Source: Cladocopium goreaui
Lineage: Eukaryota > Sar > Dinophyceae > Suessiales > Symbiodiniaceae
Length of the DNA: 64,000 nt
Direction of reading: 5' to 3'
Assembly (NCBI GenBank): GCA_947184155.2
Contig: CAMXCT020001512.1
Location: forward strand, 1 to 64,000
This document shows positions 26,060 through 37,356 of the stretch, piece after piece (position 1 is the first letter of the stretch; every line of letters begins with the position of its first letter). The notes beneath the pieces were generated by a model, which was given only the letters and a program-made list of their open reading frames with translations, made no database searches and had not been told where the DNA came from. Made by a program: the position numbers and the translations under genes.

Positions 26060-26670
26060 TACCTCATGTATCATGGATAAGGGCTATAAAAACGCACCTT
26101 ACTTTAAGGGTTTTCCTAACGGAAGATGATGGGATTTTCCGAAGCGAATTAGCTGGGTGCCTGGAAATGGACGACACCAAAATAACATTGTAAATCCATA
26201 CGAAAACATGTTGACTAAGATTACTATGTGATTATGTGACTAATTATTGTGAACATTATTATAATTTTATGTGACTATGTGTTCCATTCTTCTTCTTATT
26301 AATATTATCACTATTATTATGCTAATCATTTTATGCGAAAAATATGTTTTGGTGATTTTGGGGTGGCCTGTATCAGCTGCAAACATGGGAGGTTTCCAAG
26401 CCATGAACATCACCGGTATTTTACAGCCATGGACATGATGAGCACGCAGTAGTGTCGTGACCAATTTTTGGATAGTTTTGAATGAAGATGTATCATCTTT
26501 CAGATGATTCATCCCCAGCATGATGAAGTCGGATTTATATCCAACTATAACTTTCATCCCAGTTTATATTCCCTAACATTTGGGTGCATATCTCTGACAT
26601 TTGATTGAATATCGACTATAATTAACACATCCAACTATAACTAATTTGGCTTCATATCCCTAACAGTTGG
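26060..26670. other. Non-coding AT-rich DNA
   Basis: A triple near-repeat of ATATCCCTAACA/TTTGGGTG type at about 26567-26675. No gene is supported. Confidence 0.3.
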
Positions 26671-26850
26671 GTGACCTTCAATTCGGATATTTACGAACGG
26701 TCCGAACGCGCAGCTGCTCCGTTGGAAGAGCTTCCGGCGGAGTATCTGACGCTGATCATTGCGGCGTCGGTGTGCCTTGGTTGCCTTGGTTGCCCAGAGG
26801 TCCTGTGGTGGGATTGGACGGAAAATCACCAAAATCGACCAAGATGGTAA
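26671..26850 (+). CDS. Candidate host exon (weak)
   Basis: GC-rich DNA reading VTFNSDIYERSERAAAPLEE, then a hydrophobic stretch YLTLIIAASVCLGCLG, open to a stop at 26848. A second frame is also open over the same bases. No family is recognised and splice sites are uncertain. Confidence 0.25.
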   Translation: MTFNSDIYERSERAAAPLEELPAEYLTLIIAASVCLGCLGCPEVLWWDWTENHQNRPRW

Positions 26851-26916
26851 TGGTGGTTTAATTCGGATTTAATGGGATTTAATTAATGGAATTCAATGGG
26901 AATTAATGGGAATATA

Positions 26917-26982
26917 CCCTCTGGTAAACTCACATAACTATGGATAATCTATGGTTAATGGTCTATGATATTTACTGGAGGG
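26917..26982. mobile_element. F1 internal-deletion copy
   Basis: The left end CCCTCTGGTAAACTC follows TA. The right end is ACTGGAGGG and only 66 bp lie between them. Confidence 0.45.
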
Positions 26983-27340
26983 TAGTATATGGTTAATACA
27001 TGGTTCATATATGGTTAATATATGGTTTATATATATCAATATATCTGGGTAAATTTCATCACGACCTCACTGTTCTCCCGAACCCTGGAAATCATGGTTA
27101 GATTGCGGGAAATCATCCCCAAATGGCCGAACTATTCAGGTTAGTGAAATACTAAAATTTACCCAGCAATATGGTTAGCCCCCGAAATTTAGCGAAGAAC
27201 CCTGCCGGAGGCTGGAAGATTACGTCTCACTCAAAATGCTGTGTTTTCAGGGTCTATGACATTCACTGGAGGGTAGCATACGGTGAATACATGGTCCATA
27301 TATGGTTGATATATCAATATATGGTTCATATATGGTAAAT
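26961..27340. repeat. Local duplication flanking F3
   Basis: Bases 26961-27040 (TCTATGATATTTACTGGAGG and following ATACATGGTTCATATATGG) recur with changes at 27251-27340. Confidence 0.5.
27045..27166. mobile_element. F3 inverted-repeat element, uninterrupted copy
   Basis: It starts CTGGGTAAATTTCATCACG and ends ACTAAAATTTACCCAG. It matches the copy at 60256-60487 outside that copy's F1 insertion, with shared ACGACCTCAC, AAATCATGGTTA, AATCATCCCCAA and AACTATTCAGGT. Confidence 0.7.
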
Positions 27341-27672
27341 TAGGCCAGATGTAATGGTGTAGATATCGTGGGATGGGTAAGCAGCAATATGATATTTAGG
27401 CAGTTTTTGCTGGACTATCGTGTTTGGCCGGTATTGAATCTCGTGTTTGGTAAGTTATACCTTGTTCAAATCACTCGCGTTGGCCGATTTTATACAATCA
27501 CATGTGTGCCAGTGCCAAGACCCTGGTTAGCCAGCAAACCCCTGAACCACAGGAGAATCATTACTTGAAGTGATAGCAAAGTGATGTGTGCCGGAAGGGA
27601 AAGTGAAACATACCTTCCGGCAATGAAACTTGGCAATGGAAAATGACCCGTTTATTGCTGATTTTCCCATTA
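27167..27672. other. Non-coding DNA
   Basis: Contains the second half of the local duplication and mixed DNA to 27640. No gene is supported. Confidence 0.3.
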
Positions 27673-27773
27673 CCCTCTGGTTATTTAACATAGCCATGGG
27701 AAATGGCCCATTTATAGATCGTTTACCTATTAGAAATTGTGATTTTCCATGGCTATGTCAAATAACCAGATGG
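27673..27773. mobile_element. F1 element copy
   Basis: It runs CCCTCTGGTTATTTAACATA ... CAAATAACCAGATGG with TA on both sides (27671-27672, 27774-27775). Confidence 0.75.
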
Positions 27774-28265
27774 TAAACCTCCATTTAGTTCTGGGATTTC
27801 TTGCCACGATTGATTACTGGAGGTAGGCTGCGGCCAGTCGGTGGGCAGTCCAGTGGAGGGTATTTTAGCCTTTTCAGTCAACTCCTAAAGCAGCTGAAAA
27901 TGGAGATTTCCCATTGCCATGTTAGATTATTGGAGGCATTTTTTGACTAGTTAGCTAAGTTGGTAAACGCAATTCCAATTTCACTTGGGTTTTTGGTATA
28001 TCGAACTAGTGAATCGGGGATTGTAGGCCAACAATCCCATCGCCCTAATATTAAACACCCCCAAAAATGTGTAAATTCACAACCCCAAACTCCAAAACCC
28101 ATACTTTCTGGGTGTTTAGAAAAAAGCTTCCCCTTTCTCCCTGCCGAGGATTGTATGTCTTTGTTGTACAGTGGCCATTTATATCGTCAGGCAGTGTGGT
28201 GAACAGAGATTTCCGGCAGGAGGATTTTGGGTGGTTATCCCATCAAGTAATGGAAATTATATGGG
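27774..28265. other. Non-coding DNA
   Basis: A somewhat GC-richer stretch at 28060-28230 is open in two frames but has no recognisable product. No feature is supported. Confidence 0.3.
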
Positions 28266-28379
28266 CTGGTGGGTAGTTTCAATCATGGCTTTTATTTTCC
28301 ATTTCATATATGGGATGTCATCCCAACCCCATTGACGAACTCCATCATTTTTCAAGATGGTTATTGCACCACCAACCAG
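28266..28379. mobile_element. F2 element copy, second subfamily
   Basis: It starts CTGGTGGGTAGTTTC and ends CACCACCAACCAG, flanked by TGGG and CGGG. The interior is nearly the same as the copy at 25938. Confidence 0.7.
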
Positions 28380-28483
28380 CGGGAATATCATAGGATATTT
28401 GTTGTTTGGTTGGGGTCAAACGGTTTCCAAGAATGTTGATTTATTTTTGGATATACAAATGGTGATTTATTCAGGATATACAC

Positions 28484-28768
28484 ATTATATATATACTATT
28501 TTAGTGGGAATGCACATATATATATAATTATATACTGTAATATATGTATAATTATATTATATATATAATTATATGATACATATATATATATATATAATTT
28601 TAATATATATATATATAATTATATAATTATATTTATTTAATATATATATGTGATTATTCAACATATATAATTGTAATATATATATATTTATATTTAATAT
28701 ATATTTATATTTAATATATATATATATTTAATATATATATATAATTATAATTACTATATATATATATC
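28484..28768. repeat. AT microsatellite, about 285 bp
   Basis: Almost pure TATATA, ATAATTATA and TTTAATATATA runs. Confidence 0.9.
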
Positions 28769-28966
28769 ATATAACCAACAACTAGCGTTACCCCCAGTAC
28801 TCAAACGTGGCTGGCTCTGAAATTCTCTATAAATCGAGGTTTATGCCTGGGAAATCATCGATTTAAATGGATTTTCTTGTGCTTCGTTTGATTACCGGAG
28901 GGTAGTATCTAGAACATGCTTGCGTCCCAGGGTCCAGTTGATGCATGGGGGATAGCCTGACAAGTA

Positions 28967-29068
28967 CCCTCTGGTAAACTAACATGGCTATTGAAAATGG
29001 CCATTTATAGAGGATTTACCCATTAAAAATGGTGATTTTCCATAGCTATGTAAACGTTTACCAGAGGG
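28967..29068. mobile_element. F1 element copy (best consensus)
   Basis: CCCTCTGGTAAACTAACATG and ATGTAAACGTTTACCAGAGGG form the ends, TA flanks both sides (28965-28966, 29069-29070), and the arms fold back over nearly the whole 102 bp. Confidence 0.8.
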
Positions 29069-29514
29069 TAGGTCAGGTTTTCAGAACATTTTCAATGACC
29101 AACTATGAATCACCAACCCAAATGCCTGAGTAATGATTAACTATCTGGATCTGGCCCATATGCAAAGCGCTCAGAATCAACCCACATTCAGAATCAGTCT
29201 TCATCATCAAGCAGACTTTCGGGGCCAACGGGCCGGGTATCAACCAATTTCAGTTCCTGATGATTTTTGATAAACTCAACATAATGGTTATGAATCAGGA
29301 ACCATGACAATAACGGTTTGACATGGTTTGACATGGGTTTCTCATAATGGTATCAACCAATTCCTGATATTCTTCTTTTGACATGTTCTGACATGTTCTT
29401 AGTCAAGGGATTGGATTGATTGGATTTCCTCCTATCATGTCCCCATAAACTTGATGGTGAACTTCCCAGGTTGGCTAGTAACCCCCAACTGCAGAGGGTT
29501 GAATACCATAAGTA
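29069..29514. other. Non-coding DNA
   Basis: Repeats of TTTGACATG(GG/TT) at 29317-29400. No gene is supported. Confidence 0.35.
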
Positions 29515-29868
29515 CATATATATATATATATATACATATGCCCCATTGTATTCCCACTCATCTCAACACATTTTCTTGGTTTAGCCACCTTTCATTTATG
29601 GCAACAACCAGCATTTTTTGTGGTTTCATTTGCATGGGCCAGCTGAAAAAAAAATCCACGTCTTAGATCATTGCTGATTAAATCCCTAGTGTGTCCACAT
29701 GATGAGGCTATTGTATATGGCCATCAACCCTATTTCTCACACACACACATATATATACTATATATATATGCCGTATATTTTTACATACATTGTATATACA
29801 TAATATATATATATATATATGTGTGTATAGTGCATATGCGTGTATATATATATATAGCTGACTTCCCC
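29515..29868. repeat. TA and CA microsatellites
   Basis: TATATA runs at 29515-29537, CACACA at 29741-29749 and TATATATATG/GTGTGT runs at 29749-29860, with mixed DNA between. Confidence 0.75.
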
Positions 29869-30192
29869 AAACAAATGTGTGCATGTGCATACGTATTTGC
29901 ACTCCACACAGTTAATTTCACCCATGAAATGATATAAATTCTCACTTGCTCCCATCGATGCACATTTGGTACAGAAGTTACACAAGTACGTATTCTTATC
30001 ACGGTTTTAATCATAACCGCATTTTCATCATCGTTTGTTTTATATCAATTTCATGTATATGCTTAATATGGTACATGTATATGTATGTATATACTGCATA
30101 TACATATACAGTAGTTTTATTGTTATCAATGTTTTATTCTGTTCATCGTGTTTGATGCCATCATTGTCATTATCATTGTTGTTATCATGCTT
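29869..30192. other. Non-coding DNA
   Basis: Includes ATGTATATGTATG words at 30050-30110. No gene is supported. Confidence 0.3.
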
Positions 30193-30338
30193 ATTTTAGT
30201 GTGTGTTTTTTTGGTTGTGGTTGTGGTTGTGGTTGTGGTTGTGGTTGTTGTTGTTGTTGTTGGTGCTGGTGTTGGTGTTGTTGGTGTTGTTGTTGTTGGT
30301 TGTTGTCTGTCTGTATGTCTGTCTGTCTGTCTGTCTGT

Positions 30339-30369
<31 letters not shown>

Positions 30370-30690
30370 GCTGTGTGTTTGTGTGTTTGTTTACTTGTTT
30401 GGTTGGTTGTTTGTGTGTTTGTTTGTTTGTTTGCTTGCTTGTTTGTTTGTTTGTTTGTTTGTTTGGTTGGTTTTGTTTGGTTTTGTTTGTTTGTTTGTTT
30501 GTTTGTTTGGTTGTTTGTTTGGTTGTTTGTTTTGTGTTGTCTTGCTTTGTTTTGTTTTGTTTTGTTTGTTTGTTTGTTTGTTTGTTTATTTGTTTGTTTG
30601 TTTGTTTGGTTTTGTTTGTTTGTTTTGTTTTGTTTTGTTTTTTTGTTTTTTTGTTTGTTTGTTTGTTTGTGTTGTTGTTGTTCTTCTTCT
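30193..30690. repeat. Compound G/T-rich microsatellite, about 500 bp
   Basis: In order: GGTTGT repeats, GTTGTT/GGTGTT, then TGTC and TGCC tetranucleotides (30304-30370), then long TTTG/GTTT and TTTTG tracts. The plus strand has almost no A for about 480 bases. Every frame is open, so the Leu/Val/Cys-rich readings are artefacts. Confidence 0.92.
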
Positions 30691-30732
30691 TGCTATCATC
30701 ACGAACCCCAGACATTAGCATCTTGCCCAGTC

Positions 30733-30868
30733 ATGACATCTGCCAGGTATTTCGGCGGTTTCTCGGCCAAAGAAGAACCGGAGGTAGAGGTTCCGGTCAG
30801 CTCCAGCTCGGCAGTCCCAGACATGGACAGGAATGGGCGGTGGTGGCTTTTTGTGCCCCAGAAATGAT
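30733..30868 (+). CDS. Candidate terminal host exon (weak)
   Basis: GC-rich DNA just after the microsatellite, reading MTSARYFGGFSAKEEPEVEV and continuing to FVPQK before a stop at 30866. It has codon-like composition, but no family is recognised and the acceptor is unclear. Confidence 0.25.
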
Positions 30869-31289
30869 GAAAACATGTGATAAAATGTGGAATATCTTTG
30901 GAAAATATGGAGAGAACCATCAAAACATGTTGAAAGAATTGGTTTGGACCATCAAGACATACGCAAAAAAAAGAGGGGAAATCTGGAAAACTTCCATGGA
31001 TAGGGCTGAGCCAGCCAAAACATATATATATATATATTTTTAGAGTTGACGCTCTCCGCATCAGTTGGCCCTTTATTTCGCGTAGGCCAGTTGCCATCTC
31101 ATCACAGGTCAGAGCATAGTGAAGAAATTGCATCGTTTTTCGGCGCCAGCACATCTATGATGTATACAAGTAGAACCCGCGCAAGGCGGGTGGCAGAAGT
31201 TTCCAGGTTTAAGAAGTGTAACGCTATAGTATAGGATCCAAAGACAAGGTTTGCCCATAGGAGATGCAGCGGATCCTCACAGCTTCTCA

Positions 31290-31650
31290 ACTGTTCTGTG
31301 AATTCGTCGTCACTTTGCCTCAGCCCTTTTCAATTGTGACCATCACTTCTCAACTCTTCTCAGACCATCTCAGCTCTTCTCAATTTTCGCAACTCTTTTC
31401 AACAGCTTTCAAAGTTGGTTCATCTCTTCCCACCTCAGCTCAACTCTTTTCACCTCTTCCATGCTCTTCTCAACTCTTCTCAACGACTCTCAACTCTGCC
31501 CACCTCGTTTTAACTCTTCTCAACTCTTCTCACCTCTTGCCACCTCTTCAACTCTTCCCACCTCTTCTCACCTCCGCTCAACTCATCTCACCTCTTTCAC
31601 AGCTCATCTCAACTCTTCTCACCTTCTCAACTCTGGCCAACTCTTCTCAA
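31290..31650. repeat. CT-rich tandem repeat (CAACTCTTCTCACCTC type)
   Basis: Degenerate repeats of a 10- to 19-bp unit built from CAACTCTTCTCA and CACCTCTTC run for about 360 bp. Confidence 0.8.
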
Positions 31651-31654
31651 CCCG

Positions 31655-32345
31655 ATGCTTACACACAGAGCAAGCTTTTACACGGAGAAGCATTTACACA
31701 CAGCAAGCTCTTACACAGAGAAGCTCTTACAGACAGAAGCCTTTACGCACAGCAAGCTTTTACACACAGCAAGCTTTTGCTCAGAGAAGCTTTACACAGA
31801 GAAGCTTTTACACAGAGAATGTAAAAGCAAGCTTTTGCACACAGCATTTTTTTTCACAGAGAAGCTTCACATTAAGCCCTTGCACAAAGAGAAGCTTTTA
31901 CACAGAGAAGATTTTACACAGAGTAAGCTTTTTCACAGCGCAAGCATTTGCACAGAGAAGCTCTTACACAGAGAAGCTTTTACACAAAGCAAGCTTTTAC
32001 ACACAGCAAGCAAACACAGCAAGCTTTTGCACAGGGAAGCTTTTGCACAGAGAAGCCCTTTCACAGAAAAGCTTTTACACAAAGCAAGCTCTTACACAGA
32101 GAAGCTTTTGCACCGAGAAGCTTTTAGCTTTTACACAGAGAAGCTTTTACACAAAGCAAGCTTTTACACGGAGAAGCTTTTGCACACAGCAAGCTTTTAC
32201 AAAGAGGAACTTTTACACAAAGCAAGCTTTTGCACAGAGAAGCTTTTACACACAGCAAGCTTTTACACAGAGAAGCTTTTACACAAAGCAAGCTTTTGCA
32301 CAGAGAATTTTTTTCACAGCAAGCTTTTACACAGAGAAGCTGCTA
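31655..32345. repeat. Tandem repeat of AAGCTTTTACACAGAG type
   Basis: About 690 bp of short units alternating CAGAGAAGCTTTTACA and CACAGCAAGCTTTTGCA. All plus-strand frames are open, giving repetitive readings; I treat it as satellite DNA and not as a gene. Confidence 0.85.
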
Positions 32346-32879
32346 ATTACACAGGATGCACCAAAATTAAACATATCTGCTGCCAAAGCACCATTCGCAA
32401 CCTTCATGCAGCCATTACATTTTACAATTTACGGTTCTCAGCTGCAAGAAACAATAGTATTCCGCACGCACCCGCAGCAGCGAGAAACCTTGACGCAGCC
32501 ATTCCACTGCGATCTGCAGAGACTGAGTTGCCAAGCGCAATAGAATTGCAACACAAAACTGTAGAACGCATTGCTTTGATGCACCAGTCCAATGCACAAA
32601 GTGTCTCAACACATGCAAAACACAATAGCACAGCAGCAACAAAGAAGAGAAAAAGTCGCCTGCAACACTCAGTTCCACTGCGAGCGCATTTCGAGCAAGA
32701 TTCCACGGCAAAGCGACGGCGCCCGAGACCGTCGCGCGCGCGAGCCTACTTTTCTCCGCAACAGAACCTCCGTGCACCCGGAAAAACACAATGTTTCGTG
32801 CAAATCCTAACATTCAAATCGCATCCATGATGTGGCAGTTCCAATGCGATCTGCCAAGAATGACTTGCAACACACAATA

Positions 32880-33897
32880 ATCCCTTCCTCCTAATACTAA
32901 ACCCCCCCCCCAATACAAAACACGGCAGGTAGTTTTTAGTATTAGGGGGGTATTTATTATTAGGGAACCAAATCGAAGTCACGTTAATTAATTAATTAAA
33001 TTTCCTTATATAACGCAATTAAAATATTGCCAAAAATGGCAGTTCGAAGCTTACCTAATACTAAATTAAAACCCTTAATACTAAAAACTATTTTTCCGAT
33101 CTCAAAATCAATTTAATTTCCTTATATAACGCAATTAAAATATTGCCAAAAATGGCAGTTCGAAGCTTACCCCTAATACTAAATTAAAACCCTTAATACT
33201 AAAAACTATTTTTTCCGATCTCAAAATCAATTAAATTTCCTTATATAACGCAATTAAAATATTGCCAAAAATGGCAGTTCGAAGCTTACCCCTAATACTA
33301 AATTAAAACCCTTAATACTAAAAACTATTTTTTCCGATCTCAAAATCAATTAAATTTCCTTATATAACGCAATTAAAATATTGCCAAAAATGGCAGTTCG
33401 AAGCTTACCCCTAATACTAAATTAAAACCCTTAATACTAAAAACTATTTTTTCCGATCTCAAAATCAATTAAATTTCCTTATATAACGCAATTAAAATAT
33501 TGCCAAAAATGGCAGTTCGAAGCTTACCCCTAATACTAAATTAAAACCCTTAATACTAAAAACTATTTTTTCCGATCTCAAAATCAATTAAATTTCCTTA
33601 TATAACGCAATTAAAATATTGCCAAAAATGGCAGTTCGAAGCTTACCCCTAATTGCTAGAGTAGCCAGGCAGCTTGGAGTGAGGGATTGGGACTAGGCCC
33701 CCCTAATACTAAACACCCCGGGGTGAACTAGTTTTTAGTATTAGGGGGGAGAACCCACAAATGGTAGGTTGATTTTTAAATTGTTGTTTAAAGGGGATCA
33801 ATTAAAAGTCAAATTGGCCAAACTGAAATTTTCGGAAATTGGAGATGGATGCCTGTTTTTAGTATTAGGGGGACGTTTAGTATTAGGAGGAAGGGAT
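32880..33897. mobile_element. 1.02-kb TIR element with TA target duplication
   Basis: The left end ATCCCTTCCTCCTAATACTA is mirrored exactly at the right end as TAGTATTAGGAGGAAGGGAT. TA flanks both sides (32878-32879, 33898-33899). The second copy of the surrounding direct repeat keeps the empty site ACACAATACAATCGC with a single TA, so the duplication is read directly. No transposase is present; the interior is a 119-bp tandem array and more CCTAATACTAAA/TTTAGTATTAGG fold-backs. Confidence 0.8.
33005..33650. repeat. 119-bp tandem array, six copies
   Basis: The marker CTTATATAACGCAATTAAAA begins at about 33005, 33121, 33240, 33359, 33478 and 33597. The first interval is 116 bp and the others 119 bp. 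Copies after the first are almost identical. Confidence 0.92.
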
Positions 33898-34340
33898 TAC
33901 AATCGCAAGACGCTACTCAAGCAGCCATTCCACTGCGATCTGCAGAGACTGAGTTGCCAAACGCAATAGAATTGCAAGACGCTGCTGTAAACCACATCGC
34001 TGTGATGCACCAGTTCCATTGCACAAAGTGTCTCAACAGATGCAAAACAAAATAGCACAGCAGCAACAAAGAAGAGAAAGAGTCACCTGGAACCATCAGT
34101 TCCACTGCGAGCGCATTTCGAGCAAGATTCCACGGCAAAGCGACGACACCCTAGACCGTCGCGCGCGCGAGCCTACTTTCCTCCGCAACGGAACCTCCGT
34201 GTACCCGAAAAAACACAATGTTTCCTGCAACTCCCAACATGCAAATCGCATCCATGATGTAGCAGTTCCAATGCGATCTGCCAAGAATGACTTGCAAAAC
34301 ACAATACAATCGCAAGACACTACTGGAGACCAAGTACCTT

Positions 34341-34550
34341 TCTGGGCTAGCGAGAAGGTGACGTCATGATCTCCTAAGGCACATGCCAACTGGACACAAT
34401 GATCTCTGGGCTAGTGAGAATGTGACTTCATGATATCTTAAGGCACATGCCAACTGGACACAATGATCTCTGGGCTAGTGTGAGAATGTGACTTCATGAT
34501 CGCTTAAGGCATGTGCCAACTGGACACAATGATCTTTGGACGAGTGAGAA
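34341..34550. repeat. 64-bp tandem repeat, three full copies
   Basis: TCTGGGCTAGTGAGAATGTG and the CATGCCAACTGGACACAATG block recur at a 64-base period starting near 34341, 34405 and 34469. A diverged fourth start lies at 34533. Confidence 0.85.
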
Positions 34551-36114
34551 TAAAACCATCCGTAACTCGGAGTTTCCTCCGTGAAACTTCCTTTGAAAAT
34601 TTACTTAACGATAAAGAAATTTTGGTGTAATTTAATCATGATTTTGGTATTTTGCCAATTTGATGATGTAATCTGAATTTCACTTAAATCAAGTTTGAGA
34701 ATTGGGAAAGAGACAACATGCTGCAGTTTACACCCTTTTGCCGTGTCAGTTAGTTGCAAAAAAACCGTGCAAAATCTACCCCGTAGTTCAAAAGAATTGG
34801 CTCCACAGTGATCCGGGCTTAACTAAAGTAGAACGACGTCACCACAACATCACTAGGGCTGATGGTCACTGGAAATAATTCCTTAAATGATCTTCCTTCA
34901 GCGTGGTGAATTGTTGCAATTAAAATCCAGGTATTCTCATTGGATTGGCAGGAAAATCTACAGTAGAACCATAAAATATGTGGTGACAGAACAAAAAACA
35001 TGATTTGGTGGGGAAAACCAGCCAGTTTCCCGTAGATTTTCCCTTAAACCAACCCATTGATATTGTGTTCCTCGACTTCCCGCTATGGTTTCCTTGTTAA
35101 CATGGCCATAGCTTGGGTGGTGTTCCATTGACACATCCAAATATCCTAATGTCGATGTGTATCCCATTACAACCTATTGTATAATAATGTATAATATGTA
35201 TATATATATATACATACACAAGCAATATATACATATATATATATGTGTGTGTATTGTATTCCATTATAACCCGCTATATCTCCTACATCCCTTGTATCCG
35301 CTATCCCTTATGTCCCCGTTTTGTACCCTTGTGCTGAGGTGCTGGCGTGATGCCAGATGGAAAGGTGGGAGAATTTTGCGCCGCAACAGACCATGGAGAG
35401 TAAACTAAAATTGCAGGGTCAGACATTGGTAAATTGCCAATAATCAAACCCATTAATTTGTGGTACACCCACTAATGTTGGTCATTTTCATTTTAGTATT
35501 TCTGTGGTAACTCATCCTTAATATTGCCATCCTCAATATTGCCATGAATGGGCGCTACAAAACATCCAATATTGGAGGTGTATTATTAGGGTTCCCACAT
35601 TAGTTGGTTGCTTACACAATCATTCACATATGTATTTTTAAACCTGAAACATTTTTGCCTGAAATTGAAAGTGCCGTATTTGTACGTGTTTCAGGTTTTC
35701 AACACATAAACAAAAATTACACAAAATGATGTGATGATCAATCCAAAATTTGTGGTGAATTGTCATGATTTTATTTCTGCTGACATTTTGGAACTGTTGC
35801 TACGATCCCAACATGACCCGAGATCGGTCACTTTTGAACTTGGATGGCGAGAACTTGATGGGCAAATCTCCCAAAACGGTAGAAACGAATGATGGTTGGA
35901 TGGTTATTGCTGACCCCCCTAAGTTTTTCCAGTTTTTTCCATGGCTCCCAACAAAATCCTGGTTTTCCAACTTATGATACTTCTGTCATCTATTCATTTT
36001 GGGTCCCTGCTTTGGGGTATCTAACATCGGCTGGCAGGATTGCCAGGAAAAAACCATGGGAGGGTGAGCCAAACATGGGAGAGTTGACAAAAACATCAAT
36101 ATAATCAATACTAG
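34551..36114. other. Non-coding AT-rich DNA
   Basis: A TA/CA microsatellite at 35198-35255, otherwise mixed DNA. A GC-richer patch at about 35320-35405 has no clear gene structure. Confidence 0.35.
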
Positions 36115-36216
36115 CTGATTGGTGGTTTGGAACATTACTTTCATTTTTCCATATATGGGGAAGAATCATCCCAACTGACTTTCATATTTTTCAGAGGGGT
36201 TGAAACCACCAACCAG
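36115..36216. mobile_element. F2 element copy
   Basis: It runs CTGATTGGTGGTTTGG ... AAACCACCAACCAG with perfect 4-bp duplication CTAG (36111-36114, 36217-36220). Confidence 0.8.
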
Positions 36217-37248
36217 CTAGCCAGTGCTGAAATTTTGAAGACCCAGAAAATTGCTCAATAAACAACATTATCTTGCATTCAACATCATTGTTTTGGTGCC
36301 AAAATTCCGCGCTCCAGACATGCCATACTCCTAGCGATCTGAAAATGACCAGACCAAACGCACAAATATGTGTTAATACTGGTGGGATCATAACAAATGG
36401 TTTCAAGGCACGTACTTTGAATATCTTTGAATCTGGTTTTTGGATTTGGTTGTTGATACACAACATGATACATATTATAGATCATGGATACGATATCATT
36501 TTACTATGGATGATTTTATGATTGTACAATCGGGGGAATTTTCTTTCTCTTCGATGTGGACAATAATTTTTCCTATCTTTTCCATAGAGATATTAACGAT
36601 GCCTCATCGTCAGATATCAATACAGCAACTGTTCAATATAATATGATTATACCTGTTGTAAATCATATTATCATTGTAGATAATAACTATTAGATATCCA
36701 TAATAATGCCAAAAACCCAATAATGAACCAACCCATTTATCAACCATTTGAGGGTCATTTTATATCATCCCACTCATAGAGGTACGGTATACCCAATAAT
36801 AACTCCAATTTGGGATAGTTTGTTATTGGGCCTACCACATTCCTTAGATAACAACTGCTAAATACTTAGCTTAATACAGCTCTTGAATATTTCCATAAGT
36901 TGTATCAAACTCAAGTAGATGGTTTTTCCAAGAAAACTCCAAAAACAGTATAGTATATATGGATATATTATGATATATTACTTTGGTAAATTCACACAGA
37001 CCCTGAAAATTTTAGTGGAAACGAATCTTCCAACCCATATCTGGCAGGGTCGTCATGATAATTTAGCAGAGGGTATAGGATAACATGTTAGAATTATATT
37101 TCATGATATATACATGTATATATATAAATGAATGACCATGATGGTAATATTCTAAACCATCAATTGCTATAAATTATTGCAAACCAACATTATAGGATAA
37201 TAGATCGTAACAGATGCTTACTAATATATGGTATATGATATATTATGA
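36217..37248. other. Non-coding AT-rich DNA
   Basis: No gene, RNA or clear repeat is supported apart from short TATATA runs near 36955 and 37110. Confidence 0.35.
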
Positions 37249-37356
37249 TGGTTGGTGGTTTGGAACATGAATTTTATGACTTTCCATATATTGGGAATGT
37301 CATCATCCCAACTGACGAACTCATATTTTTCAGAGGGTTGTTTTACCACCAACCAG
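37249..37356. mobile_element. F2 element copy
   Basis: It runs TGGTTGGTGGTTTGGAACAT ... TTACCACCAACCAG with the CTGACGAACTCATATTTTTC core. No clean target duplication was seen. Confidence 0.65.

Larger units (their letters stand above)
32484..34320. repeat. Two-copy direct repeat, about 400 bp, split by a TIR element
   Basis: Copy 1 is 32484-32877 plus 33900-33918; copy 2 is 33919-34320. Shared words include CCATTCCACTGCGATCTGCA and GACCGTCGCGCGCGCGAGCC. Both copies end with CAATCGCAAGAC. Each unit also has weaker internal repeats around GTTCCAATGCGATCTGC. Confidence 0.75.

Noticed and set aside
30148-31043. Long Val/Leu/Cys-rich and Lys/Gln-rich frames
   Set aside because: They are produced by the G/T microsatellite, which keeps most frames open.
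31034-31260. Possible structural RNA gene near CCCGCGCAAGGCGGG
   Set aside because: Only one short hairpin; no tRNA, 5S or snRNA signature could be fitted.
31461-32830. 360- and 391-codon repetitive frames
   Set aside because: Open only because the satellite unit lacks stop codons in these frames; no domain is seen and two overlapping frames look the same.
32885-33885. Telomere-like sequence (CCCTAATACTAAA)
   Set aside because: Alternates with CTAATACTAAA and is not a run of TTTAGGG; it is part of the TIR element's ends and internal repeats.
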